In this document: one piece after another, positions 1 through 7,693 of the stretch
Layout of the letters: each line of letters opens with the position of its first letter
Position numbering within the stretch: position 1 is the stretch's first letter
DNA from: an uncultured Ulvibacter sp.
GTDB taxonomy: Bacteria > Bacteroidota > Bacteroidia > Flavobacteriales > Flavobacteriaceae
Direction of reading: 5' to 3'
Length of the DNA stretch: 56,078 nt
Assembly: GCA_938083445.1 (NCBI GenBank)
Contig: CALKCP010000032.1
Location: 1-56,078, forward strand
The notes under the pieces: generated by a model
Seen by the model: the letters and a program-made list of their open reading frames with translations, nothing else
The model's database searches: none
Told to the model about the DNA's origin: nothing
Made by a program: the position numbers and the translations under genes

Positions 1-198
1 TCATATCTTTAGTTCGCATCTCTCCCCTCTTTAATTCCTTTATTATGAACAAATTTGTAGATTGGCTCTTTACTAAAAGAGGGCAATGGATGTTTTACAC
101 AACTTGTCCTAGTTCTCTCTTTTTATGAAGGTATCGCTTAAACGAACCAACCTAATTTGCAGGCTTTATGCAAACATTGTAAACCACAGGTTTCATTA

Positions 199-215
199 GT
201 GACCTCGACTGGATT
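199..215 (-). repeat. Duplicate of the tRNA-Arg 3' end (att-like or tRNA remnant)
   Basis: These 17 bases are identical to 373-389, which covers the 3' acceptor strand and the 3' half of the T arm of the tRNA-Arg gene. Read on the minus strand, the sequence just before it can still fold as a T-arm-like hairpin (CTGGAT pairing with ATCCAG), but no D arm or anticodon arm is present. It lies about 160 bases downstream of the intact tRNA. It could be a truncated tRNA copy or the scar of an element that integrated at the tRNA 3' end. No integrase or cargo remains in the window. Confidence 0.6.
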
Positions 216-249
216 ATAGATCCAGAAAAAGCCCAATGTTGCAAATAAG

Positions 250-282
250 AAACCACGCATTGTAGAAAAACAATGCTGGTTT
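250..282. terminator. Hairpin, possible terminator
   Basis: AAACCA-c-GCATTGT at 250-263 pairs with ACAATGC-TGGTTT at 270-282, giving a 13-bp stem with one bulged base and a short loop. On the plus strand it is followed by a T-rich stretch. It sits between the tRNA terminator and the tRNA 3'-end duplicate and may once have served a transcript here. No gene could be supported in bases 1-332, apart from this hairpin and the tRNA remnant. Confidence 0.4.
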
Positions 283-332
283 TATGTTTTATACAGAAAT
301 TTTAAGCAAGCTTAATTTCTGTCTAAAACACA

Positions 333-362
333 AAACCCCACTCTTAAAAAAGAGTGGGGTTT
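333..362 (-). terminator. Intrinsic terminator of tRNA-Arg
   Basis: A perfect 13-bp stem (AAACCCCACTCTT at 333-345 with AAGAGTGGGGTTT at 350-362) and a 4-base loop lie 11 bases beyond the tRNA 3' end. On the minus strand a T-rich tail follows. Position and strength fit Rho-independent termination of the tRNA transcript. Confidence 0.85.
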
Positions 363-373
363 CTTGAGTGTCG

Positions 374-447
374 TGACCTCGACTGGATTCAAACCAGTAA
401 CCTCTTGAGCCGTAATCAAGTGCGCTATTCAGTTGCGCCACGAGGCC
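374..447 (-). tRNA. tRNA-Arg (anticodon ACG)
   Basis: The minus strand folds into a full cloverleaf. The acceptor stem is GGCCTCG with CGAGGTC (one G-U pair). The anticodon stem is CTTGA/TCAAG around the loop TTACGGC, which places ACG at positions 34-36. The T arm has a CTGG..CCAG stem with a TTTGAAT-type loop. The discriminator is A and CCA is not encoded. ACG is normally edited to ICG to read CGU, CGC and CGA. A promoter with a -33 TTG and a -7 TATATTTG lies immediately upstream, and a strong terminator follows. Confidence 0.95.
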
Positions 448-459
448 ATTATTGGGCTG

Positions 460-489
460 CAAATATAAAATATTATTATGCATTAGCAA
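460..489 (-). promoter_or_regulatory. Bacteroidota-type promoter of tRNA-Arg
   Basis: On the minus strand TTG (489-487), a 19-base spacer and TATATTTG (467-460) match the Bacteroidota consensus of a -33 TTG and a -7 TAnnTTTG box. Transcription would start a few bases before the mature tRNA 5' end at 447. Confidence 0.8.
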
Positions 490-522
490 TGCTAGAAATC
501 GAAAAATTATCGCTGTGATGGA

Positions 523-798
523 TTATACGAGCTCAGCGCTTAAGCCTGCGTCCAATAGCATCGAACATCGAGGCTCCAACTCATCGTATGAGCCTGTTTT
601 TACGGTACATTTCCCTTTGTAATGTACTATGAGTGAACATTGCTCTGCTTGCTCTGGCGTATGCTCACAGGCATAAACAAGGGTATTGATTACATGATCG
701 AAGGTATTTACCTCGTCATTGTATAAAACAATTTCATTCTGATTGCTCTCCAATTCGGCAACATCCAGTTCTTCTTCTATCTTTTCTTTAGTGCTCAT
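523..798 (-). CDS. clpS: ClpS, ATP-dependent Clp protease adaptor
   Basis: This 91-residue protein is the small cytoplasmic adaptor that delivers N-degron substrates to the Clp protease. The ClpS core runs from about residue 20 to the end. It includes the conserved LYNDEVNTFDHV segment, whose Asn-Asp part lines the pocket for bulky N-terminal residues, and a later stretch around EQAEQCS and VHYKGKC. Length is normal for the family. It is the last gene of a minus-strand row and follows prmA by 17 bases, a pairing common in Bacteroidota, so it is probably cotranscribed. No terminator is obvious before the tRNA promoter. Confidence 0.93.
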   Translation of the reverse strand: MSTKEKIEEELDVAELESNQNEIVLYNDEVNTFDHVINTLVYACEHTPEQAEQCSLIVHYKGKCTVKTGSYDELEPRCSMLLDAGLSAELV

Positions 799-815
799 AA
801 CGAATCAATCTTCAT

Positions 816-1658
816 TTACTTCAACGAAACTACGAATTTTGCCGCAATCCAGTTATTCCTTTCTTTGTTATCAACGAAGGTAAACCCCAATGTATTGCAG
901 CAAGCCGTAATGATTGGCAAATCTTCCTTATAAAAGCCGCTCAAATACAATTCGCCACCCGCATCAAGACATTTTCTGTAGCACGCCATATCGTTCAACA
1001 AGATATTGCGATTTATATTCGCAATAATCACATCGTATTTTCTTCCGTCTAATAGCGAGGCATCTCCCAGTTCTACAGCAATATTTTTACAGTTGTTTCT
1101 AGCGACATTCTCTTCAGAGTTTTCAAAACACCAAGGATCAATATCAATAGCTTCCAACTTTGAAGCGCCTTTCATTTCAGCAAGAATAGCCAAAACCGCC
1201 GTTCCGCATCCCATATCCAAAACGGATTTATTTGCAAAATCATTTTTCAGAATATGCTGAAGCATCATATGGGTGGTTTCATGATGCCCGGTTCCAAACG
1301 ACATTTTTGGCTCAATGACGATTTCATATTCAACATTGGCTTCTGGATGAAATGGGGCCCTTACGGCACATTTTCCATCTACCTCAATGGCATCGAAATT
1401 CTTCTCCCACTCTTCATTCCAATTTACCTGCGCAAGTTCAGTAACATGGTAGTCTATTTGAAATTCTTCAGAAGATAAAACCTGAATATCCGATAAGATT
1501 TCTTCATTCCATTCATCTTTCTGAATATAGGCCTGCACTCCTGTTTCATTTTCTACAAAACTTTCAAAACCAGCATATCCCAATTCGGCAATGAGGATTT
1601 CAACGCCTGGTTCAATTGGACTAACTGTAAACTGATACTCAATATAGATGTGCGACAT
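816..1658 (-). CDS. prmA: Ribosomal protein L11 methyltransferase
   Basis: A 280-residue SAM-dependent methyltransferase expected to trimethylate ribosomal protein L11. The N-terminal substrate-recognition region covers about residues 1-100. The PrmA signature FGTGHHETT is at 121-129 and the SAM-binding loop DMGCGTAV at 148-155. The acidic IDID end of the second strand and the NINRNIL motif near the catalytic face follow. Length fits the family. It starts 3 bases after the tpiA stop and is followed by clpS, indicating one transcription unit. The role follows from family knowledge. Confidence 0.93.
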   Translation of the reverse strand: MSHIYIEYQFTVSPIEPGVEILIAELGYAGFESFVENETGVQAYIQKDEWNEEILSDIQVLSSEEFQIDYHVTELAQVNWNEEWEKNFDAIEVDGKCAVRAPFHPEANVEYEIVIEPKMSFGTGHHETTHMMLQHILKNDFANKSVLDMGCGTAVLAILAEMKGASKLEAIDIDPWCFENSEENVARNNCKNIAVELGDASLLDGRKYDVIIANINRNILLNDMACYRKCLDAGGELYLSGFYKEDLPIITACCNTLGFTFVDNKERNNWIAAKFVVSLK

Positions 1659-1661
1659 AGG

Positions 1662-2414
1662 TTACTCAAAGGCATTTATTATTGCCGCGAAACTTTCCGC
1701 ATCTAATGCAGCTCCCCCAATAAGTCCGCCATCAACATCCGGTTTTCCAAATATCTCAGCAGCGTTCGCAGGTTTCACACTTCCGCCGTATAAAATAGAT
1801 ACGTCATTGGCTATATCCTCAGAATACGCTTCTGTAATCGTCTTTCTCACAAAAGCATGCATTTCCTGGGCTTGCTCCGGACTCGCAGTTTCGCCAGTTC
1901 CAATGGCCCAAACAGGTTCATAAGCAAGAACAACATCTTTCCAATCTGCAGCTTCTATATGGAATAAGCCTTCCTTTAGCTGGGATGCTACCAAATTAAA
2001 ATGGTTCCCCGATGTGCGGTCTTCAAGTTCTTCTCCAAAACAAAAGATAGCTGTCATCTCTTTTTCTAAGGCCGTTGTAACTTTTTTAGCCAGTAGTGCA
2101 TTATCCTCATGAAAATAGGCTCTGCGCTCACTATGTCCTAAAATAACAGTCTCAATGCCTACCCCTTTCAACATGTCTGCAGAAACCTCACCTGTATACG
2201 CACCATTTGTTGCCTGATGCATGTTTTGTGCTGCCACCAAGATATCGCTATCAATCAGCGCTTGATTCGCACTCTGCAAATTTGTAAACGGTGGTGCTAC
2301 AATTACTTCAACATCCTCATTTAATGCTCTTTCTTTTAATTGGTCGAGCAACTCATAGGTATGTGCAATATCACAATTCATCTTCCAGTTTCCTGCTACT
2401 ATTTTCTTTCTCAT
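1662..2414 (-). CDS. tpiA: Triose-phosphate isomerase
   Basis: A 250-residue TIM-barrel enzyme that interconverts dihydroxyacetone phosphate and glyceraldehyde 3-phosphate in glycolysis. It carries GNWKMN (8-13) with the substrate-binding Asn and Lys, catalytic His94 in GHSERR, catalytic Glu166 in YEPVWAIGTG, and YGGSV for phosphate binding. The reading frame is open for 18 more codons upstream, but the family always begins close to (M)RKKIVAGNWKMN, so the ATG at 2414 was chosen. It lies between the ABC permease and prmA in the minus-strand row. Confidence 0.95.
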   Translation of the reverse strand: MRKKIVAGNWKMNCDIAHTYELLDQLKERALNEDVEVIVAPPFTNLQSANQALIDSDILVAAQNMHQATNGAYTGEVSADMLKGVGIETVILGHSERRAYFHEDNALLAKKVTTALEKEMTAIFCFGEELEDRTSGNHFNLVASQLKEGLFHIEAADWKDVVLAYEPVWAIGTGETASPEQAQEMHAFVRKTITEAYSEDIANDVSILYGGSVKPANAAEIFGKPDVDGGLIGGAALDAESFAAIINAFE

Positions 2415-2524
2415 AATACTGTTACTTTTTAGTATGTTTATTATTTTTAATTTTTTCAGAAGTCTCACAAAGCCATTTACATTCGGTTTATCTCGATTTG
2501 AGACAATTTCACATTCTTTAATCG

Positions 2525-3598
2525 CTAACTACTTATTTTTGGATCCAGCCAACCATAAATAAGGTCAACCACAATATTAATAAGTATAAACAAGGTTGCT
2601 ATTACAATAACGGCCCCCATAATAATAGGTAAGTCTAGGGTGTTAAGCGCATCCACAATCTCCTTGCCTAGACCGTTCCATCCAAAAATATATTCGACAA
2701 AAACAGCGCCGGCCAACATCGATGCAAACCATCCCGAAATTGCCGTAACTACCGGATTTAATGCGTTTTTTAACGCGTGTTTTTTAATAACTTGATAAAA
2801 TGACAGTCCTTTTGCCTTGGCTGTGCGAATGTAGTCTTGACTCAGCACTTCCAAAAGTGAATTTCGCATTAATTGACTTATTACAGCCAAGGGTCTGATT
2901 CCCAAAACCACAGCAGGCAAAATCAAATTTTTCCATTGTATGTAACTCCCTTCACCAAAATCATCAACCTCATATAAACTGCCCGTCATATTGAGTCCTG
3001 TATATTCATGAAGCACAAAGCCAAACAACCAAGCAAATAGAATCGCGCTAAAAAACGAGGGAACACTCATTCCAAAAGTACTGAGCAGTTGTATTAATTT
3101 GTCAACCCAACCGTCCTTGAATAAAACAGAAACGATTCCCAATACAACGCCAAGGAACATAGCGATACAAATTGCCGTGAACGCCAAGATTGCAGTATTT
3201 GGAAGTGTTTCAGCGATTATCGAACTCACCTTTTTACCATTCTTCTGAAAGGACTCCCGCAGATATGGGAACTTTAAAACAGTTTGTGTAGTACCGATCG
3301 TAAATAGTTTTACAGCACTGTATTTCCCTTCGGAAAGAAACGAATACTCGTTCGCATTTGTACTATGAAAAGATAGCGGTGACAAATCATTGAGGTATTG
3401 AACGTATTGAACGCCAACCGGCTTATCAAAACCATATTTCTTCTTTACAATCGCGATTTGTTCGGCACTCTCGTTTTGACCCAGCATCATGCGAGCTGGA
3501 TCTCCTGGTAAGATCGTAAACAAAACGAAAATAACGGTGATTACCCCAAATAAAGTGAGGATTGAATACCCTATTTTCTGCAATATATAGTTGCCCAC
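2525..3598 (-). CDS. ABC transporter permease, DppB/OppB type
   Basis: A 357-residue inner-membrane protein of the binding-protein-dependent permease family. The N-terminal membrane helix with a GDPAR motif (about residues 8-36) is typical of dipeptide/oligopeptide permeases. The EAA loop, seen as YIRTAKAKGL followed by KHALKNAL, is in the C-terminal half and would contact an ATPase. About six membrane segments can be seen. A loop of roughly 90 residues between the first two segments is longer than usual. No ATPase, second permease or binding protein is nearby. It follows the BT_3928-like gene by 4 bases. Substrate cannot be told from the sequence. Confidence 0.88.
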   Translation of the reverse strand: MGNYILQKIGYSILTLFGVITVIFVLFTILPGDPARMMLGQNESAEQIAIVKKKYGFDKPVGVQYVQYLNDLSPLSFHSTNANEYSFLSEGKYSAVKLFTIGTTQTVLKFPYLRESFQKNGKKVSSIIAETLPNTAILAFTAICIAMFLGVVLGIVSVLFKDGWVDKLIQLLSTFGMSVPSFFSAILFAWLFGFVLHEYTGLNMTGSLYEVDDFGEGSYIQWKNLILPAVVLGIRPLAVISQLMRNSLLEVLSQDYIRTAKAKGLSFYQVIKKHALKNALNPVVTAISGWFASMLAGAVFVEYIFGWNGLGKEIVDALNTLDLPIIMGAVIVIATLFILINIVVDLIYGWLDPKISS

Positions 3599-3602
3599 CT
3601 AG

Positions 3603-5315
3603 TTAATTTTTAACGTCATCAATACCCAAAACCTTGTATTCAAAATCAGGGCCAAAAAGCACTTTGGAATAGGCTTCAATAGTTTGATCGTAACCCGCTT
3701 TTATACGACGTTCGTTTACGGTTTCAGGATTTTCAATTGGCCAAATAAAAGACCCTCTTTCGTCATCATAATGCATCCCCTGAGTTCCATAAACCTGGGG
3801 CTTACCTTCATTCATAAGATAGCGGTCTTCCATCATCGCAGCAGATCTCATTGAAATTTCACCATCGGCAGCAGCCTTTTTTATAAGCGGTAAATAGGTC
3901 GCAATTTTATCTGGATTGTGCTGTAGTACATACCAAGCTGCAAGGCTAGATTCTTCTCCAACAACCGATTTTCCAGGATACCCATTCGTTATAAAATAGT
4001 TTTCTACGAATGCCATATTTGAACTGTCAATAACGGCTTGCAATGCCCGATGATCGCCTGTGTACTCTTCTTTTGTCAATCCCATTTCCTCACCAAGTTC
4101 TTGGAGTGCCTCGGGCGTATTGGCTTGCATTAGCGCACGATACCGTTGGTCTAAAACTGCAATACTATCTAAACGTAACTTAAGTCCAAAATCTAGATTT
4201 GGTGTTGCTCCTGGAAGGAGTTTTAGATTCATTTTCTTAGTATCATTCCAATGCAACTTCTGAAGAATCGTACCTGCGTTCAACTCTAAAACACCTGGGT
4301 TGCTTCGCACAATTGTTTTTAGAGCCGTCTCATCACAGAAATAAAACTTGAAATTTAGCCGCTGTTTTGCTACCATAGCATCCATAACCTTAGACGATGA
4401 AGCCGACAATCCTATTACTTTGTATCCATTTTTGATTGCATTGTTTGTAACTTCTCGAATATTGGCATAGCCCTCTAACTCTGTCATGCCTTTGTTATAA
4501 GCAATCACCACTATGAGATTTTCTTCTTCTAAAAACTGAGTGGTAAAATCTGTACCGTCTCTTTCCATACTAAAATCATGGATAGGTGGCTCATAACCCG
4601 CCTGAATTTCTCTGGTATCAACTTCTAGAAAGGTTCCATCTACCTTAGGATAATCTCCGTTTGTAGTAATCACTGTATCCACTCCGTTTTGATCAAACTT
4701 CCAGTCATATTCAAAAATGGCCTCCGGAGCACCCTCAGGAACAGACATTCCCTCTGTGATATTTGCATCAATTTTATACGGTCTAAAATCCTTGGCAGGC
4801 AAGTGCATTAACACCCAATATCCAAATGCCAAACAGCCTACGAAGGAAGCAAAGACTAAAATACTTCTTAGCCTTTTCGAAAAGAAAGGCTCGATATAAG
4901 AACTTTTGAAGAATAAGATTAAGATGAAAACAAGCAGCACGATATCCTTATTAAAGGACTCCCATGGGGTTAGTTTTATGGCATCCCCGAAGCACCCACA
5001 ATCTGTAACTTTATTAAAATAAGCCGAGTAAAAAGTTAGAAAGGTGAAGAAAACGATCATCAGTAATAGACTCCATAAGGTGAACTTTTTGGCATGTCCC
5101 AGAAAAATCATCACCCCTAACAACACTTCATAAATCACAACAAAAATGGCAATCACAAGTGCATAAGGCACTAAGAACTCCAAATTAAGCACCTCAGGCG
5201 CAAAATAATCTTTCAGCTTAAAGGAAAATCCAACGGGGTCATTTAATTTTATCAATCCACTAATGAGAAATAACACCGCAACAAATACTCTTGAGAATCC
5301 AACTACTATTTTCAT
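3603..5315 (-). CDS. BT_3928-family membrane protein fused to a DUF6624 domain
   Basis: A 570-residue protein in two parts. Residues 1-170 contain about five membrane helices of DoxX/MauE type, with the motif TDCGCFGD near residue 107. Residues 175-370 form a soluble region resembling the periplasmic domain of BT_3928-family proteins, which usually end there. The extra 200 residues (about 375-550) look like DUF6624: DQRYRAL near the start, a stretch about one active-site-like NGYPGKSVVG, an AWYVLQH segment, and a late YGTQG with VNERRIKAG. Biochemical role is unknown. It sits between DUF1599 and the permease in the same orientation. Confidence 0.82.
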   Translation of the reverse strand: MKIVVGFSRVFVAVLFLISGLIKLNDPVGFSFKLKDYFAPEVLNLEFLVPYALVIAIFVVIYEVLLGVMIFLGHAKKFTLWSLLLMIVFFTFLTFYSAYFNKVTDCGCFGDAIKLTPWESFNKDIVLLVFILILFFKSSYIEPFFSKRLRSILVFASFVGCLAFGYWVLMHLPAKDFRPYKIDANITEGMSVPEGAPEAIFEYDWKFDQNGVDTVITTNGDYPKVDGTFLEVDTREIQAGYEPPIHDFSMERDGTDFTTQFLEEENLIVVIAYNKGMTELEGYANIREVTNNAIKNGYKVIGLSASSSKVMDAMVAKQRLNFKFYFCDETALKTIVRSNPGVLELNAGTILQKLHWNDTKKMNLKLLPGATPNLDFGLKLRLDSIAVLDQRYRALMQANTPEALQELGEEMGLTKEEYTGDHRALQAVIDSSNMAFVENYFITNGYPGKSVVGEESSLAAWYVLQHNPDKIATYLPLIKKAAADGEISMRSAAMMEDRYLMNEGKPQVYGTQGMHYDDERGSFIWPIENPETVNERRIKAGYDQTIEAYSKVLFGPDFEYKVLGIDDVKN

Positions 5316-5373
5316 ACTTATATGTTTAATTAGGGCCCATTAAAAGAACCTTTTTCGAGAATTTATTGTTTTT

Positions 5374-5916
5374 TCAGTTCGTATCTCCCAAATGAATCAT
5401 CGCAAAAACCGCATAATTGATCATATCCTGATAATTGGCATCAATGCCTTCCGAAACTAATGTTTTCCCACTATTATTTTCAATTTGCTTTACCCGAAGT
5501 AATTTCTGAAGAATAAGATCGGTTAAGGAACTCACTCTCATATCGCGCCATGCTTCACCGTAATCATGGTTTTTATCCATCATGAGCTGCTTGGTAAGTA
5601 AGACTTTAGCATCGAATAAAATGACCGCATCGTCTAGCGAAATGTCTGGTGTTTCAACAATTCCCTTCTCCAATTGAATTAGGGCCATTACGCAGTAATT
5701 AATAATTCCAATAAACTCGCTGACCTCTCCCTCATCTACTTTACGTTCCTTATTTTGCTGAAGTCCTCGAATGCGCTGCGCTTTTATAAAAACCTGATCG
5801 GTAAGTGAGGGCAATCTTAAAATTCTCCAAGCACTTCCGTAGTCTTTCATTTTATTGATAAACAACGTTCTACACGTTTCAATAACTGCATTATATTGTT
5901 CTGAAGTATTTGCCAT
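5374..5916 (-). CDS. DUF1599 domain protein (nucleotide-modification-associated domain 1)
   Basis: A 180-residue soluble protein made of two similar halves. Half one has KMKDYGSAWRILRLPSLTD (about 22-40) and half two NHDYGEAWRDMRVSSLTD (about 114-131). Each is followed by a basic helix with an Arg-Ile or Val-Lys pair. DUF1599 is annotated as a nucleotide-modification-associated domain, but no activity is proven for this chromosomal form. It is the first gene of the minus-strand row and is divergent from folP, 53 bases away, a neighbourhood widely kept in Bacteroidota. Confidence 0.85.
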   Translation of the reverse strand: MANTSEQYNAVIETCRTLFINKMKDYGSAWRILRLPSLTDQVFIKAQRIRGLQQNKERKVDEGEVSEFIGIINYCVMALIQLEKGIVETPDISLDDAVILFDAKVLLTKQLMMDKNHDYGEAWRDMRVSSLTDLILQKLLRVKQIENNSGKTLVSEGIDANYQDMINYAVFAMIHLGDTN

Positions 5917-5969
5917 GCCGATGTCTAAGATTTTGCGTAAATTTCGCTTAAATAAATCAAAATAAAAAA

Positions 5970-6803
5970 TTGCAAACCCTCAATTGTAAAGGCGCACTTA
6001 TCGACCTCTCTGTTCCAAAAGTGATGGGCATCATTAATGCGACGCCAGATTCGTTTTATGACGGCGGAAAGACGGTCACTTTAAAGGAAATTTTAAGGCA
6101 AGCTGAAGGCATGCTAAACGAAGGGGCGGCCTTTTTAGATATTGGAGGATATAGCTCGCGTCCAGGCGCCGACGACGTTTCTGAAACTGAAGAATTACAG
6201 CGCGTTCTTCCTGCGGTCGAAGCAATCATAAAAGAGTTTCCAGAGGCAATCATCTCGGTAGATTCTTTCCGAAGCAAGGTTGCAAAATCTGCCATCGAAG
6301 CGGGTGCAGCGATTGTTAATGATATTTCTGGAGGAACCAAAGACATCGAAATGCTTTCGGCAGTTTCCAAGCTCAAAGTTCCTTTTATTGCAATGCATAT
6401 GCGTGGCACCCCGCAAACAATGTCTCAATTAACCGAGTATACCAATATAACCCGCGATGTGTTGGCCTATTTTTCTGAAAGATTGGCGGCAGCAAGAGCA
6501 GCTGGAATTGATGACATTATTGCCGACCCAGGCTTTGGATTTGCCAAAACTAGAGCGCAAAGTTTTGAATTACTAAACAACCTGGAGCTTTTTAAACATC
6601 TTGAAGTGCCTTACTTAATAGGTGTCTCAAGAAAATCTATGATTTACAAAACGATTGAAACCACAGCAGATAATGCCTTAAACGGGACCACTGCTTTGCA
6701 CGCTATTGCCTTGTTAAAAGGGGCTTCCATTTTGCGAGTACACGACGTGCAGGAAGCTGTAGAATGTGTAAGCTTGTTACAAGCTATGCAAACAAACCCT
6801 TAA
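5970..6803 (+). CDS. folP: Dihydropteroate synthase
   Basis: A 277-residue TIM-barrel enzyme that condenses p-aminobenzoate with the pterin pyrophosphate in folate synthesis. Conserved pieces are MGIINATPDSFYDGG (19-33), the pterin-loop DIGGYSSRPGA, SVDSFR, NDISGG, MHMRGTP, DPGFGFAK, and GVSRKSM near the end. The start is a TTG codon; an in-frame stop lies 19 bases upstream and no ATG intervenes, and relatives begin at the same place. It is followed by cdaA after 45 bases and the two are probably cotranscribed. Confidence 0.95.
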   Translation: MQTLNCKGALIDLSVPKVMGIINATPDSFYDGGKTVTLKEILRQAEGMLNEGAAFLDIGGYSSRPGADDVSETEELQRVLPAVEAIIKEFPEAIISVDSFRSKVAKSAIEAGAAIVNDISGGTKDIEMLSAVSKLKVPFIAMHMRGTPQTMSQLTEYTNITRDVLAYFSERLAAARAAGIDDIIADPGFGFAKTRAQSFELLNNLELFKHLEVPYLIGVSRKSMIYKTIETTADNALNGTTALHAIALLKGASILRVHDVQEAVECVSLLQAMQTNP

Positions 6804-6848
6804 TATTTTCAAATTTTTTAAACTACATTTACATAAAACAAAGACCTT

Positions 6849-7619
6849 TTGGAATTCTTAGACTTACGAATTATAGATATCGTCGACATTGTGCTTGTGG
6901 CACTGCTGTTGTATTACGTCTATAAACTTGTAAAGGGAACTGTAGCGATCAATATATTTGTTGGTATCGTTATCATTTATGGGATTTGGAGGCTCACGGA
7001 AATTTTAGAAATGGAGCTCCTAAGTAAGATACTAGGTGGTTTCTTGGGTGTGGGTATGTTTGCCTTAATCGTTGTTTTTCAGCAAGAAATTCGAAAGTTT
7101 TTGCTCATGCTCGGGTCCACTAATTTTAATGCCCGTAGGCGGTTTTACAATAAATTCAAATTATCTGAAGAGCTTACTGTGTCAGAAAACGTGAACGCCC
7201 TTGTCGCAGCTTGTAAAAAGATGGGTGCTTCAAAAACGGGTGCTTTAATTGTTCTTAAAAGAAATAATAGTTTGGACTTTGTAAAAAATAGTGGCGATGA
7301 AATGAAGGCTGCTGTGAACCAACCCATTATCGAAAGTATCTTCTTTAAGAATAGTCCGTTACACGATGGCGCCATGATCATTGAAGATAATATAATAACA
7401 GCTACGCGGGTTATTTTACCCGTTTCTGATGATCGTAAAATCCCATTACGCTTCGGGCTTAGACACAGGGCTGCTCTAGGAATTACTGAAAAAACAGATG
7501 CTGTTTGCTTGGTTGTTTCTGAAGAAAGCGGGCAAATTTCGTATCTCAAAGACTCCGATTTTGTGCTGTATGAAAGCCTTGATGCCCTTGCCAAGACAAT
7601 CACCAAAGACCTAAGTTAA
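6849..7619 (+). CDS. cdaA: Diadenylate cyclase CdaA (c-di-AMP synthase)
   Basis: A 256-residue membrane-anchored enzyme that makes the second messenger c-di-AMP from two ATP. Three N-terminal membrane helices cover about residues 10-80. The DAC domain runs from about 105 to 235 with the catalytic DGA motif at 173-175 (LHDGAMI) and RHR at 205-207. Length matches the Bacteroidota form. The start is a TTG codon and the N-terminus resembles that of relatives, supporting this choice. It follows folP on the same strand, a conserved pair. No CdaR-like regulator gene follows. Confidence 0.95.
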   Translation: MEFLDLRIIDIVDIVLVALLLYYVYKLVKGTVAINIFVGIVIIYGIWRLTEILEMELLSKILGGFLGVGMFALIVVFQQEIRKFLLMLGSTNFNARRRFYNKFKLSEELTVSENVNALVAACKKMGASKTGALIVLKRNNSLDFVKNSGDEMKAAVNQPIIESIFFKNSPLHDGAMIIEDNIITATRVILPVSDDRKIPLRFGLRHRAALGITEKTDAVCLVVSEESGQISYLKDSDFVLYESLDALAKTITKDLS

Positions 7620-7693
7620 AACCCTCTTAAAAATTGATAGCATAGGAGCACTGCGATACTGAAAACTTCTAAAAACGATACGCAGCCTAATGC

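Noticed and set aside
1-198. Possible decayed nuclease gene at the left edge
   Set aside because: Short coding-like pieces were examined in both directions, but stops interrupt every frame and no motif could be supported.
289-489. 66-codon open frame on the minus strand at the left edge
   Set aside because: It reads straight through the tRNA-Arg gene and its terminator; the protein string is the translation of tRNA sequence.
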